This document shows positions 7,967 to 17,045 of a DNA stretch of 64,000 nt, piece after piece; the stretch's first letter is position 1; the number at the start of each line of letters is the position of its first letter. This DNA is from Marinitoga litoralis (lineage in GTDB: Bacteria > Thermotogota > Thermotogae > Petrotogales > Petrotogaceae): the NCBI RefSeq assembly GCF_016908145.1, contig NZ_JAFBDI010000002.1, positions 32,699 through 96,698 on the forward strand. The letters run 5' to 3'. The translations under genes and the position numbers were made by a program. The notes below the pieces were generated by a model. That model made no database searches, was not told where the DNA came from, and saw nothing but the letters and a program-made list of their open reading frames with translations.

Positions 7967-9655
7967 TTGGAAATAATCGACCAGAAGGTTATATCAAAGA
8001 AAAAAGAAATTAATGATATTATTGATGATTTATCATATATATTAAAAGATATAAAAAGGGAAGAGAATATATTAGATATAAAACAACGTATTAATGAACC
8101 TTACACATTTATGATTGTAGGGGAAGTTAATTCTGGAAAAAGTAGTTTTGTTAATGCGCTTTTAAAAAGTCCTGATTTAGCCAAAGTTTCACCACAAACT
8201 TGCACTGATAAAATAAATGTGATCGAATATTCTGATAAACCATATGAAAAAGATCTAATTGATAAATATACAAAATATATAGGTAGGCCATTTGAGATTT
8301 TAAAAAATATTAGAATTGTTGATACTCCTGGTACAAATAGTATGATAATAGAACACGAAAAAATAACTGAATCATTTATACCAAATGCAGACTTAATAAT
8401 ATTTGTTTTTCCTGCAAATAATATTGAGGCAGGGACTGCATGGAGATTTTTTGAAAAAATTGTTCAAAAATATCAAAAAAATGTAATTATTGTACTTACA
8501 ATGAAAGATATCGCAAAAGAAGAACAAATAAAAACAAATTTTGAAAATGCTAAGATCAGAGCAAAAGATAAAGGAAAAGATGTTCCTGTATTTGTTGTAT
8601 CTTCAGATATGGAAATGGCAGGGAAAGAAAATTCTGGTTTTGATGAAGTTAGAAAGTTTATAATTGAAACTGTTACTGGTATAAAAAAAGAATTTGGTAA
8701 ATTAGAATCACTTGCAAATCAAATAGTTGCATTATTAAATGATATAAGAGAAGATATATATAATAAGAAAAAGAACTTATTAGATCAAATAGAAATTATT
8801 GAAGATATTGAAAGAAATATAGATATTTCAAAGAAAAATTCTATAAACGAAATAGAATTATGGATCAAAATCATTTTAGAAAATTATAGAATTATTTCTA
8901 AAAGAGTTAAAAATAAGTTAGAAGATGAAATTACAGTATGGAAATTATTAAAAAGATCATTCTCAAAAAAAGAAAACATTAGAGCATTAGAAGAAGAAAT
9001 AAAAAACATGTATATATCAGAATTATTAAATACTACAAAAGAGATTTCGTCAGAAAGATCTTCAAAGTTTATTGAAAATATTAAAGATATGCTAAATAAA
9101 AATATCGATGAATTGAAAAAATTGGAGAAAACTATTGATCTAAAAAATATCTTTTATGATTTTGGGGAACAAAGAAAAAAAATGATTGAAAATACAATTT
9201 CTAAAATAGACGAATATATAAAAAATGAAAAATTTATAAATTTAGTAAAAGAAGAAAAATTAAAATCTGTAAATTCTGCTGTATTTAGTGGGACGGGATT
9301 ATCTGCATTGGGTATTATATTAATGATGTCTACACAAGTATCTGTTTTTGATATTACAGGTGGAATAATAACAGGCTTAGGATTAATGACAGGCACTGTT
9401 TTTGCTGCATTAAAGAAAAATACTATTATTAAGAAAATTGAAAAAAGTTTTGATGAGGGTGAAGAGATAATAAAAAATAACTTGGAATCTAATCTATATG
9501 GTGTAGTAGAATTAATATACAATGATATAAATACATTATTTTCTAATTATGAAGATAATGTATTAGCTGAAAAAGATAAATTAGAAAGTTTAAATGATAC
9601 TATTGAAAGATATATTAATAGATTAAAAGATTTTATTAGATCGTTGGGGGGATAG
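7967..9655 (+). CDS. dynamin-family GTPase
   Basis: 562 residues from a TTG start, chosen because AAAGGAGG sits at 7952-7959. The GTPase domain has P-loop GEVNSGKS (residues 52-59), G3 DTPG (119-122) and a G4 position reading TMKD (178-181) instead of the usual (N/T)KxD. A long helical region follows (about 250-430), then two adjacent hydrophobic segments (about 438-456 and 463-481) resembling the membrane-inserting hairpin of bacterial dynamin-like proteins, then more coiled coil. It probably acts in membrane remodelling or stress. It begins a long co-directional gene run and is followed 1 nt later by a sugar kinase. Confidence 0.87.
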   Translation: MEIIDQKVISKKKEINDIIDDLSYILKDIKREENILDIKQRINEPYTFMIVGEVNSGKSSFVNALLKSPDLAKVSPQTCTDKINVIEYSDKPYEKDLIDKYTKYIGRPFEILKNIRIVDTPGTNSMIIEHEKITESFIPNADLIIFVFPANNIEAGTAWRFFEKIVQKYQKNVIIVLTMKDIAKEEQIKTNFENAKIRAKDKGKDVPVFVVSSDMEMAGKENSGFDEVRKFIIETVTGIKKEFGKLESLANQIVALLNDIREDIYNKKKNLLDQIEIIEDIERNIDISKKNSINEIELWIKIILENYRIISKRVKNKLEDEITVWKLLKRSFSKKENIRALEEEIKNMYISELLNTTKEISSERSSKFIENIKDMLNKNIDELKKLEKTIDLKNIFYDFGEQRKKMIENTISKIDEYIKNEKFINLVKEEKLKSVNSAVFSGTGLSALGIILMMSTQVSVFDITGGIITGLGLMTGTVFAALKKNTIIKKIEKSFDEGEEIIKNNLESNLYGVVELIYNDINTLFSNYEDNVLAEKDKLESLNDTIERYINRLKDFIRSLGG

Positions 9656-9656
9656 T

Positions 9657-10580
9657 ATGATATTTACATTAACAATGAATCCTTGTCTAGACCGATATAT
9701 ATATGTTGATGAATTAATTCCAGATGATACAATTAGAGCTAAAAAAATAGTTGATTATCCAGCTGGAAAAGGTATAGATGTTTCAAGAGTTATTAAAGAA
9801 TTAGGTGGTGTTTCTGTAGCAGTTTCTCTTTTAGGAGGGCATAACGGAAGAAGAATAGAGGAAATGCTTGATGAAGAAGGGGTAATATATTCTTCTATTA
9901 GAGTGTCTTTTGAAACACGTATGAATATAATATTAGAAGAAAAAACACAATATAGAATTAGTATGCCAGGTGAAAAAGTGAAAAGGGAAAAATTACAAAA
10001 AGTATTTGATGTATTAAATTCTTTAGTTAGGAAAGGAGATACAGTGATAATATCTGGAAGTCTACCTAAAGGCGTTGATCCAGATTATTATACAGGATTA
10101 ATTTTTTCTTTAAAACAATGGGGTGCAACAGTATTTTTTGATGCAGATGGAAATAATTTAAAAGCTGGACTTGAAGCTGAACCTTATTGTATAAAACCTA
10201 ATACACATGAATTATCTAGATTATTAAATAAAGAAATTGATGAAAGAGATAAAATATCTATATCTAAATATGCAAAGGAAACATTGGAAAATTATAATTT
10301 AAGAGAGATTTTGGTTTCAATGGGGAAATATGGAAGTGTATATGTTAACTGGGATGAAGCATATTATGCTTATCCTATAAAATTAGAAGTAAAAAGTGCA
10401 GTAGGTGCTGGAGATTCTTTTTTAGCAGGATATGTTATGAAATATGAAGAAGATAAATTAGAAGCATTTAGATTAGCTAATGCAGCAGGTAATGCTGCAG
10501 TATTAACTCCTGGTACGGAATTATGTAAAAAAGATGACGTTGAAAGATTGCTTCCGAAAATAAAAATAGAAAAATTATAG
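9657..10580 (+). CDS. PfkB family hexose kinase (1-phosphofructokinase-like)
   Basis: 307 residues. The N-terminal TMNPCLDRYIYVDEL, the substrate loop AGKGIDVSRVIKELGG and the C-terminal GAGDSFLAGYV mark the 1-phosphofructokinase/tagatose-6-phosphate kinase branch of PfkB kinases. The substrate loop reads AGKGID where typical FruK has GGKGIN, so the exact sugar phosphate is uncertain. No PTS genes lie nearby, so a FruK assignment lacks context support; 6-phosphofructokinase or tagatose-6-phosphate kinase activity is possible. Confidence 0.9.
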   Translation: MIFTLTMNPCLDRYIYVDELIPDDTIRAKKIVDYPAGKGIDVSRVIKELGGVSVAVSLLGGHNGRRIEEMLDEEGVIYSSIRVSFETRMNIILEEKTQYRISMPGEKVKREKLQKVFDVLNSLVRKGDTVIISGSLPKGVDPDYYTGLIFSLKQWGATVFFDADGNNLKAGLEAEPYCIKPNTHELSRLLNKEIDERDKISISKYAKETLENYNLREILVSMGKYGSVYVNWDEAYYAYPIKLEVKSAVGAGDSFLAGYVMKYEEDKLEAFRLANAAGNAAVLTPGTELCKKDDVERLLPKIKIEKL

Positions 10581-10590
10581 GAGGGGTATT

Positions 10591-11067
10591 ATGGGATATT
10601 TAAAATACAAAATTGGAGATAATGTGGATTTTGAAATTGTAGAAACAAATGGTGAAATAATTAAAAGTAATGATTTAAAAGGAAAATGGATTGTATTATA
10701 TTTTTATCCTAAAGATAATACACCTGGATGTACAACTGAAGCAAAAGATTTTACATCTTTGATAGATGAATTTCATAAGCTAAATGCTGAAGTAATAGGA
10801 ATTAGTCCCGATAACGTAGATAAACATAAAAAGTTTATTTCTAAATATGATTTAAAAGTTAAATTAGGTTCAGATGAAAATAAAGAATTATTAGAAAAAT
10901 TTGGTGTATGGCAATTAAAAAAAATGTTTGGAAAAGAATACTATGGCGTTGCGAGAACAACTGTTTTAATTGATCCAGAAGGAAAAGTAGCACACGTTTG
11001 GGAAAAAGTTAAAGTTAAAGGTCATGCAGAAGAGGTTCTAAATAAAATAAAAGAATTACAAAAATAA
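10591..11067 (+). CDS. bcp: thioredoxin-dependent peroxiredoxin (Bcp/PrxQ type)
   Basis: 158 residues. The peroxidatic cysteine is C47 in FYPKDNTPGCTTEAKDF. The common Bcp resolving cysteine five residues later is absent (replaced in EAKDF), so it would act as a 1-Cys type or use another resolving thiol. The reduced acceptor is expected to be thioredoxin-like. It is preceded by GGAGGGG 10 nt after the kinase gene. Confidence 0.93.
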   Translation: MGYLKYKIGDNVDFEIVETNGEIIKSNDLKGKWIVLYFYPKDNTPGCTTEAKDFTSLIDEFHKLNAEVIGISPDNVDKHKKFISKYDLKVKLGSDENKELLEKFGVWQLKKMFGKEYYGVARTTVLIDPEGKVAHVWEKVKVKGHAEEVLNKIKELQK

Positions 11068-11079
11068 TGGAGGTAAATA

Positions 11080-12231
11080 ATGTCAAATATATGTGATGTT
11101 TTTGGTAAATGTGGTGGATGTACATATTTAAACATAAACTATGACGTTCAATTGAAAGAAAAAACAGATAATATACTTAAAATATTGGAAGATACATTAA
11201 TAGAAATAAAAGATTACGAAGGAGTTATATCCTCACCTAATATTTATCATTATAGAAACAAAATGGAGTATTCTTTTGGAAATGAAATGAAAGATGGTCC
11301 GTTAACTATAGGATTAAGAGGAAGAGGAAAATTCTATGATGTATATTCTGCAAAAACTTGTAAAATAGCACCAAAAGATTTTGGGAAAATAATTGAATTT
11401 TCAGAAGATTTCTTTAAAGATTTGCCATTTAGAAATTACAGAAAACATACAGGTTATTTAAGGCATCTAGTTATGCGTAAGGGATTTAAAACAAATGAAA
11501 TATTATTAAATATATCAACTTCTTCAGAAGATTATCATTCGCATGTCGAAAAATGGGCAAATGAAGTTTTAAAATTAGAATTAGAAGGAAAAATAGTAAG
11601 TATATATCATACAATAACAGATGCTAAATCTACAGTAGTTAAACCAGATGAATTAAAAAAGCTATATGGTAAAGATTATTTTGAAGAAGAAATATTGGGA
11701 ATTAAATTTAAAGTAGGACCATTTTCTTTTTTACAAACAAATACTTTAGGATCCGAAGTATTATATTCTAAAGTATTGGATTATATTGATGAAAATGCAA
11801 AAACTGGATTTGATTTATATTGTGGTGCTGGTACTATAACATTATTAATGGCTAAAAAACTAGAAAAAGTAATTGGAGTTGAGATTGTAAAAGAGGCTGT
11901 CGAAGCTGCAAAAGAAAACGCTAAGGATAATAATGTAAATAATGTAGAATTTTATTTGGGTGACGCAAAAGACATTGTAAAACAATTAGATGAGAAATTA
12001 GATACTATAGTTGTAGATCCTCCAAGAGCAGGATTGCATAAGAATGTTATAGATTTTATAATGGAAAATAAATTTGATAATGTAGTATATGTATCTTGTA
12101 ATCCAGAAAATTTTGCTAGAGATATGATTTATTTAAAAGATATGTATGAAATTGAAAAATTTGTTTTTGTTGATATGTTTCCACATACCAAACATCTTGA
12201 ATCTGTAGCGAAATTAAAACGAAAAATTTAA
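11080..12231 (+). CDS. RumA/TrmA-family RNA (uracil-C5) methyltransferase lacking TRAM
   Basis: 383 residues. N-terminal Fe-S ligands are C5, C11 and C14 (CDVFGKCGGC) with the fourth in AKTCKIAP. The SAM-binding motif is FDLYCGAGTITL, followed by VVDPPRAG and the catalytic-cysteine motif YVSCNPENFARD. Unlike the second paralogue in this window (57418-58755) it has no N-terminal TRAM domain; the protein begins at the iron-sulfur motif. It methylates a uridine of rRNA or tRNA; the site is not predictable here. Confidence 0.93.
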   Translation: MSNICDVFGKCGGCTYLNINYDVQLKEKTDNILKILEDTLIEIKDYEGVISSPNIYHYRNKMEYSFGNEMKDGPLTIGLRGRGKFYDVYSAKTCKIAPKDFGKIIEFSEDFFKDLPFRNYRKHTGYLRHLVMRKGFKTNEILLNISTSSEDYHSHVEKWANEVLKLELEGKIVSIYHTITDAKSTVVKPDELKKLYGKDYFEEEILGIKFKVGPFSFLQTNTLGSEVLYSKVLDYIDENAKTGFDLYCGAGTITLLMAKKLEKVIGVEIVKEAVEAAKENAKDNNVNNVEFYLGDAKDIVKQLDEKLDTIVVDPPRAGLHKNVIDFIMENKFDNVVYVSCNPENFARDMIYLKDMYEIEKFVFVDMFPHTKHLESVAKLKRKI

Positions 12232-12260
12232 AAAATTAACTACTAGAGATGGTGGGGATA

Positions 12261-12713
12261 ATGAAAGTATCTAAATCAGTATACATTAATTCAACAAAGG
12301 AAAAAGTATGGAAAGTTATTTCAGATATTGAAAATTCGTCTGATATCATTTCAGGAATCAATAAAATTGAAATTGTCAATAAACCTAAGGATGGATTAAT
12401 AGGATTAAAATGGAAAGAAACAAGAACAATTTTTGGCAAAGAATCAACAGAAACAATGTGGATCACTGATTCTGTTGAAAATGAATATTATAAAACTAGA
12501 GCTGAAAGTCATGGAATGATTTATATTTCTGAATTAAAAATCTCCGAAGGAGGTGGAAAAACAAAGCTAACTATGAATTTTTATGGTGAAACTACCAATT
12601 TTTTTGGAAAAATCATGTCTTTTATTTTTAGTAAAATGATGAATAAATCAACAGAAAAAATGATTTTAGAAGATTTAAATGATATAAAAAATTATATTGA
12701 GGAAAATAATTAG
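12261..12713 (+). CDS. SRPBCC family protein
   Basis: 150 residues from ATG 12261, chosen because GGTGGGG (12251-12257) precedes it; an upstream ATG at 12249 has no good site. The N-terminal KVSKSVYINSTKEKVWKVI pattern and a later conserved W (TETMWITD) fit the START/polyketide-cyclase-like SRPBCC ligand-binding fold. The ligand is unknown. It is followed by a membrane protein and belongs to the long co-directional run. Confidence 0.82.
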   Translation: MKVSKSVYINSTKEKVWKVISDIENSSDIISGINKIEIVNKPKDGLIGLKWKETRTIFGKESTETMWITDSVENEYYKTRAESHGMIYISELKISEGGGKTKLTMNFYGETTNFFGKIMSFIFSKMMNKSTEKMILEDLNDIKNYIEENN

Positions 12714-12723
12714 TAGGGTTAAT

Positions 12724-13167
12724 ATGAAGTTTAAAATTCTTTATTTAAAATCATTCATAATAGGTATTATAATTTTTACTTTAATTATTTCTATTTTTGT
12801 AATACCTTCTTTGATTAAGGAAGGTATTGCATTTTATTCAAAAAATATAATAATTTCTTTTTTTGTTGGCATATATTTATCTATCATTCCATTTTTATAT
12901 TCAAATATTCAAGTAATTAAAATTATCAATAATATTAGTAAAAATATCCTTTTTTCAGAAGATACTATAAAATCTTTAAACAAAATAAAAAAATCATCTT
13001 TTGTTTTTTGTGTAATTTATATTTTCTTATTCCCTATATTTTATTATTTAGGAGAAATAGATGATGCGCCAGGAATGATATTATTAGGATTTATAATTAT
13101 TTTATCTTCTATTTTCATATATATATTAATGTCTGTACTGATAGATGAGTTAAAAAATAAATTATAA
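12724..13167 (+). CDS. DUF2975 family membrane protein
   Basis: 147 residues from ATG 12724 (a TAGGGT site precedes it; an upstream TTG at 12697 would overlap the previous gene and lacks one). Four hydrophobic segments are visible, with the family signature DDAPGMILLGF between segments 3 and 4. DUF2975 proteins usually pair with a small XRE regulator (YozG type). None is seen here, which is unusual. Function unknown. Confidence 0.8.
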   Translation: MKFKILYLKSFIIGIIIFTLIISIFVIPSLIKEGIAFYSKNIIISFFVGIYLSIIPFLYSNIQVIKIINNISKNILFSEDTIKSLNKIKKSSFVFCVIYIFLFPIFYYLGEIDDAPGMILLGFIIILSSIFIYILMSVLIDELKNKL

Positions 13168-13204
13168 TATTGATACAAGATAATTTTTATAAGTGAGGTA
13201 GATT

Positions 13205-13737
13205 ATGGGAAAAATAATACTTAATTTAGCTATAAGCATCGATGGATATATTGCGGATGAAAATGGAGGTTTTGATTGGATAAAAGGTAAAGAATCTGAA
13301 ATGAAAACTAAAGAAGTTTTTGATTTTGAAAAATTTATTAAAGAAATAGATGTTATCGTTATGGGTTCTAAAGCATATGAAGATACACCAGAAGATTCTT
13401 TGATACTCTATTAAACGAAAAAGAAATTTTAGTTTTAACAAATAGAAATCTTAAAAAAAGAAATAATGTCAAATTTATTAATAAAGATATTATTGACAAA
13501 GTGATAGAATATAAAAAATTGGGTAAAAACATCTGGATATATGGGGGAGGAAAATTAGCAACCCTTTTTTTAAAGGAAAATATTATTGACGAATATATTT
13601 TTGGAATTATTCCAATTATACTAGGAAAAGGTATTCCACTTTTTGTAAATAATACTCCTACAATTAATTTAAAATTAATGAATTATTATATAGAAAATGA
13701 TATTGTGATTTTAAAATATGAAAAATATAGGAAGTGA
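13205..13737 (+). pseudogene. dihydrofolate-reductase-like (RibD C-terminal) protein, frameshifted
   Basis: The N-terminal part (13205-13414) reads MGKIILNLAISIDGYIADENGGFDW and VIVMGSKAYE, the start of the RibD-C/DHFR-like family, but ends at a TAA at 13412. The next frame carries on the same protein (FDTLLNEKEILVLTNRNL, then IWIYGGGKLATLFL and IPIILGKGIPLF) to 13737. The frame change must lie between 13381 and 13411 and equals one lost base or two gained. The complete protein would be about 177 residues. It is either genuine decay or a sequence error. The second half has no ribosome site of its own. Confidence 0.85.
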
Positions 13738-13742
13738 TTTAA

Positions 13743-14426
13743 TTGTTTCCCATTAGAGATATTAACCCTAGTAGTAAAAAACCTGTAGTAACAATTACAC
13801 TAATAATTATTAATGTAGTAATTTTTACTTTTGAAATACTTTTACCTCAAAATGTAAGAGAAGAATTTATTCAATTTTATGGTTTTATTCCAACAGAATT
13901 GACTAAATCGATTGTATATGGCGATAATATTATTTTTAATATATTTACAATATTTACCAGTATGTTTTTACATGGAAGTTTTATGCACATATTGGGAAAT
14001 ATGTGGTCTCTATGGTTATTTGGAGATAATGTAGAGGATAAATTAGGACATTTTAAGTTTTTACTAATTTATTTATCCAGTGGTTTTATAGCTTCGTTTA
14101 CTCATTATATTTTCTATTCCAATTCTCCAATTGTAACTATAGGTGCATCTGGTGCTATTTCTGGAGTAATAGGAATATATTTTATTTTATTCCCATTTGC
14201 TAAAATCGAAACCTTATTCTTATTGTTATGGATTCCATTTTTTGTAAATATTCCATCATTTATATACATTGGATTATGGTTTATATCTCAAGTATTCAAT
14301 GGTATCTTGACTTTAATAGGACCATATTATGGAGCTGGAGTAGCTTGGTGGGCTCATATAGGAGGATTCTTGTTTGGCGCATATATTGCTAAAAGATATA
14401 AACGAAAATATGTTTATTATTTCTAA
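13743..14426 (+). CDS. rhomboid family intramembrane serine protease
   Basis: 227 residues from TTG 13743, with GGAAGTGA just upstream. The catalytic serine is S136 in GASG (134-137) and the catalytic histidine is H205 in WWAHIGGFLFG. The HGSFMHILGNMWSLW segment supplies the conserved loop and first core helices. Six or seven membrane helices are expected. It cleaves membrane-spanning substrates; the target is unknown. It is followed 12 nt later by dsdA. Confidence 0.94.
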   Translation: MFPIRDINPSSKKPVVTITLIIINVVIFTFEILLPQNVREEFIQFYGFIPTELTKSIVYGDNIIFNIFTIFTSMFLHGSFMHILGNMWSLWLFGDNVEDKLGHFKFLLIYLSSGFIASFTHYIFYSNSPIVTIGASGAISGVIGIYFILFPFAKIETLFLLLWIPFFVNIPSFIYIGLWFISQVFNGILTLIGPYYGAGVAWWAHIGGFLFGAYIAKRYKRKYVYYF

Positions 14427-14438
14427 TGGGGGAATATT

Positions 14439-15674
14439 ATGAATTACCTAGAAAAAATTAAAAAATTAAAACCAGTATTATGGGTAAATCCAAATAAAAT
14501 AAATTCAAAACAAGCTTTAGAAAAAATAGATATGAAATATGATGATATATTAGACGCTGAAGAAAGATTAAAAAGGTTTGCACCTTTAATAAAAAAACTA
14601 TTTCCAGAAACAATTGATGGAATTATAGAATCGCCATTAGTGGAAATAAATAATATGAAAAAAGAACTTGATAAATTATATAATTATAAACTTGATGGAA
14701 AACTATTGCTAAAATGCGATAATTATTTAAAAGTAGCTGGGTCAATTAAAGCTCGTGGAGGTATATATGAAGTATTAAAACATGCTGAAAAAATTGCTAT
14801 TGATAATAATATTATAAAATTAGAAGATGATTATTCAATTTTATCAGATTATAAAGATTTATTCTCAAAATATAAAATTGCTGTAGGATCCACTGGTAAT
14901 TTAGGTTTATCAATTGGAATCATTTCATCTGCATTAGGTTTTCAAGTAGATGTGCATATGTCAAACGATGCTAAAGAATGGAAAAAAGAAATTCTGAGAA
15001 GTAAAGGTGTTAATGTAATAGAATATAGTGATGATTACTCAAAAGCAGTTGAGGAAGGAAGAAAACAATGCTTAAAAGATAAAAATTGTTATTTTATTGA
15101 TGATGAAAATTCCAAAGATTTATTTTTAGGTTATGCAGTAGCTGCATTAAGATTAAAAAAACAATTAGACAATTTAAATATAAGTATTTCCGATGAAAAT
15201 CCGTTATATGTGTATTTACCATGTGGTGTAGGTGGAGCACCTGGAGGCATTACCTTTGGGTTGAAATATGTTTTTGGAGATAATGTGCACAGCTATTTTG
15301 TCGAACCAACTCATGCGCCGTGTATGTTACTAGGTCTTTTAACAAGAAAATTTAATAATATACATGTAAAAGATTTCGGTATTGATAATATAACTGAAGC
15401 TGATGGTTTAGCTGTTGGTTCTCCATCAAAACTTGTATCAGAAATTGCTGATATGCTTATTGATGGTATATATACCATAGAAGATAATGAATTGTTTAAA
15501 TTATTATCTTTAATAAAAGATGCTGAAAATATTAAATTAGAACCCTCTTCAGCTGCATCACTAAAAGGTCCATATATAATAAAAGAAAATGGGATTCATA
15601 TAGCTTGGGCTACTGGAGGTTTACTTGTCCCAGAGAATATATATAATAAAATGTATGAAAGAGGTAAATTATAA
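14439..15674 (+). CDS. dsdA: D-serine dehydratase (D-serine ammonia-lyase)
   Basis: 411 residues, slightly shorter than the E. coli enzyme. It is a PLP enzyme that converts D-serine to pyruvate and ammonia. PLP lysine K104 is in GSIKARGG, followed by the cofactor motif GSTGNLGLSIGIISSALGF, the family block DVHMSNDAKEWKKEILR and the glycine-rich phosphate loop PCGVGGAPGG. No dsdC/dsdX genes are adjacent. It is the first of a string of overlapping genes (its stop overlaps the next ATG) and lies within 6 kb of a racemase-fold gene and a D-aminopeptidase. Confidence 0.94.
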   Translation: MNYLEKIKKLKPVLWVNPNKINSKQALEKIDMKYDDILDAEERLKRFAPLIKKLFPETIDGIIESPLVEINNMKKELDKLYNYKLDGKLLLKCDNYLKVAGSIKARGGIYEVLKHAEKIAIDNNIIKLEDDYSILSDYKDLFSKYKIAVGSTGNLGLSIGIISSALGFQVDVHMSNDAKEWKKEILRSKGVNVIEYSDDYSKAVEEGRKQCLKDKNCYFIDDENSKDLFLGYAVAALRLKKQLDNLNISISDENPLYVYLPCGVGGAPGGITFGLKYVFGDNVHSYFVEPTHAPCMLLGLLTRKFNNIHVKDFGIDNITEADGLAVGSPSKLVSEIADMLIDGIYTIEDNELFKLLSLIKDAENIKLEPSSAASLKGPYIIKENGIHIAWATGGLLVPENIYNKMYERGKL

Positions 15675-16147
15675 TGTTTTATTTAAATTCAGAATTTATA
15701 ATGTATCCTAAAAATGTTATATCTTTTGCATTAACAGTAAGACCTGCAAATTCTGGTAGAATATACTTATATTTATATGCAAACTCATTAGCAGCTTCTT
15801 GGAAGCTAGGAAAAATGAGGAAATATACAGACTATATATCATATAGAAAAATGGCAAGATATTTAGAAATAGATTATTTTGTTATAGAAAAAAGTACTCA
15901 AGCATTAAAAAAAATGGGAGCAATTGAAGTTATTGAAACAAATAATAGAGGTACAATATATAAAATAAATATACCAGAATATTATGATGAAGATAAATTA
16001 GAATGGATATTTAAAGATCCTGAAGAATCAAAAATTTTTTCAAATTTCAATAATCCAATAGATGATATTTTAGATTCATTAAAACATATGAAATCTAAAA
16101 TAAAAGAAAACAAAATTCCATTGTTTAAAAAGGGGGAAAACAAATGA
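15674..16147 (+). CDS. unknown protein with probable winged-helix fold
   Basis: 157 residues, translationally coupled to dsdA (TAATG overlap). Residues about 30-105 alternate helices and end in ALKKMGAIEVIETNNRGTIYKINIP, which looks like a winged-helix recognition helix and wing as in DnaD/RepA-type initiators or MarR-like proteins. I recognise no family. The C-terminal 50 residues are charged. It may be a small regulator of this operon. The following gene overlaps its stop (ATGA). Confidence 0.7.
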   Translation: MFYLNSEFIMYPKNVISFALTVRPANSGRIYLYLYANSLAASWKLGKMRKYTDYISYRKMARYLEIDYFVIEKSTQALKKMGAIEVIETNNRGTIYKINIPEYYDEDKLEWIFKDPEESKIFSNFNNPIDDILDSLKHMKSKIKENKIPLFKKGENK

Positions 16148-16764
16148 ATATTAAAAAAGTAGAAGAAGCTTCAAAAAAATTCTTAAGTGTTTATCCAGGT
16201 GGTTTTTCAAATCCTGAATTATTAAAATTAGCAAAAAAACATATTCCAGAAAAAATGCATAATATGGCATTAGAATTTTTTAATTTAGATGCTTTTGAAG
16301 ATTTAAACAAAGTAACAGATAATTTAATTAAAATTGTTTCCAAAGCTTCTTTAGTTTGATTATTTGAAAAGCCTAAATTTAGAGATGCTGTTAAAGCTAT
16401 GACTGAAGAAGAAAAGAAACAATTATCTGAAGGAATTAAACAATTAATTCATGGAGATAAGGAATTAGGTTTTAATTTAACTTTAGAAATTTTAGGAAAT
16501 TATAAATTAGCAAAATGGACATTACTAACAATAGTTCCATATTATTATAGTCCCAGAAAAGAAGTATTTGTAAAACCAAACACTACTAAATTAATAATAA
16601 AATATTATGAATTAGAAGATATCAAATATTCAGCAAAACCTACATATGATTTCTATAAAAAATTTAGAAATTATATATTAGAAATGAAAAAATATGTAGA
16701 TAAGTCTTTAGATATTGATAATGCGGCCTTTACTGGATTTTTAATGATGGCAACAGAACTATGA
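16144..16764 (+). pseudogene. unknown protein interrupted by in-frame TGA
   Basis: One 207-codon frame from ATG 16144 to the stop at 16764 is split by a single TGA at 16357-16359 (codon 72, context SLV-stop-LFEKPKF). Both sides keep the same frame, composition and Lys/Glu-rich helical character. There is no ribosome site before the first Met of the second half (16399). A TGG-to-TGA change (Trp) would explain it, though the ancestral residue is a guess. Other genes here use TGA as stop, so genome-wide recoding is excluded. The 3' end still overlaps the next gene, so the operon layout is preserved. Family not recognised. Confidence 0.72.
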
Positions 16765-17045
16765 AAATAAAAATATTTGATTTTTCAAAAATACATTTTA
16801 TAGTATTTGGTTTTATAGGGTTGATATTTGGCATTCTATATTCATTTGGTGGATTAATTTATGATATAATCCACAATTCAGTTGGTTATGGAACACTATT
16901 AGCTTTTTTTGCTTTAATAGGTATGCCATTAATATTTTCAATTTTTGGTTTTTTATTGGGTTTATTTATTGGTATTATATTTAATTTTATTAATAAATAT
17001 TTGAAATTAAATATACAGTTGGAGGATAAAAATGAAAAAATATAA
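16761..17045 (+). CDS. small two-helix membrane protein
   Basis: 94 residues with two clear hydrophobic segments (about 10-38 and 48-84). Both are glycine- and phenylalanine-rich, with repeated FGF/FIGLIFG patterns, and the C-terminus is charged. The start overlaps the preceding stop (ATGA) and the end overlaps the following gene by 14 nt, so it is made as part of the operon. No family is recognised. Confidence 0.7.
   Translation: MKIKIFDFSKIHFIVFGFIGLIFGILYSFGGLIYDIIHNSVGYGTLLAFFALIGMPLIFSIFGFLLGLFIGIIFNFINKYLKLNIQLEDKNEKI

Noticed and set aside
16357..16359. TGA codon as selenocysteine in the split 206-residue protein
   Set aside because: No redox context (neighbours V and L), no evident SECIS hairpin just downstream, and no family with Sec there; nonsense mutation or error is simpler.
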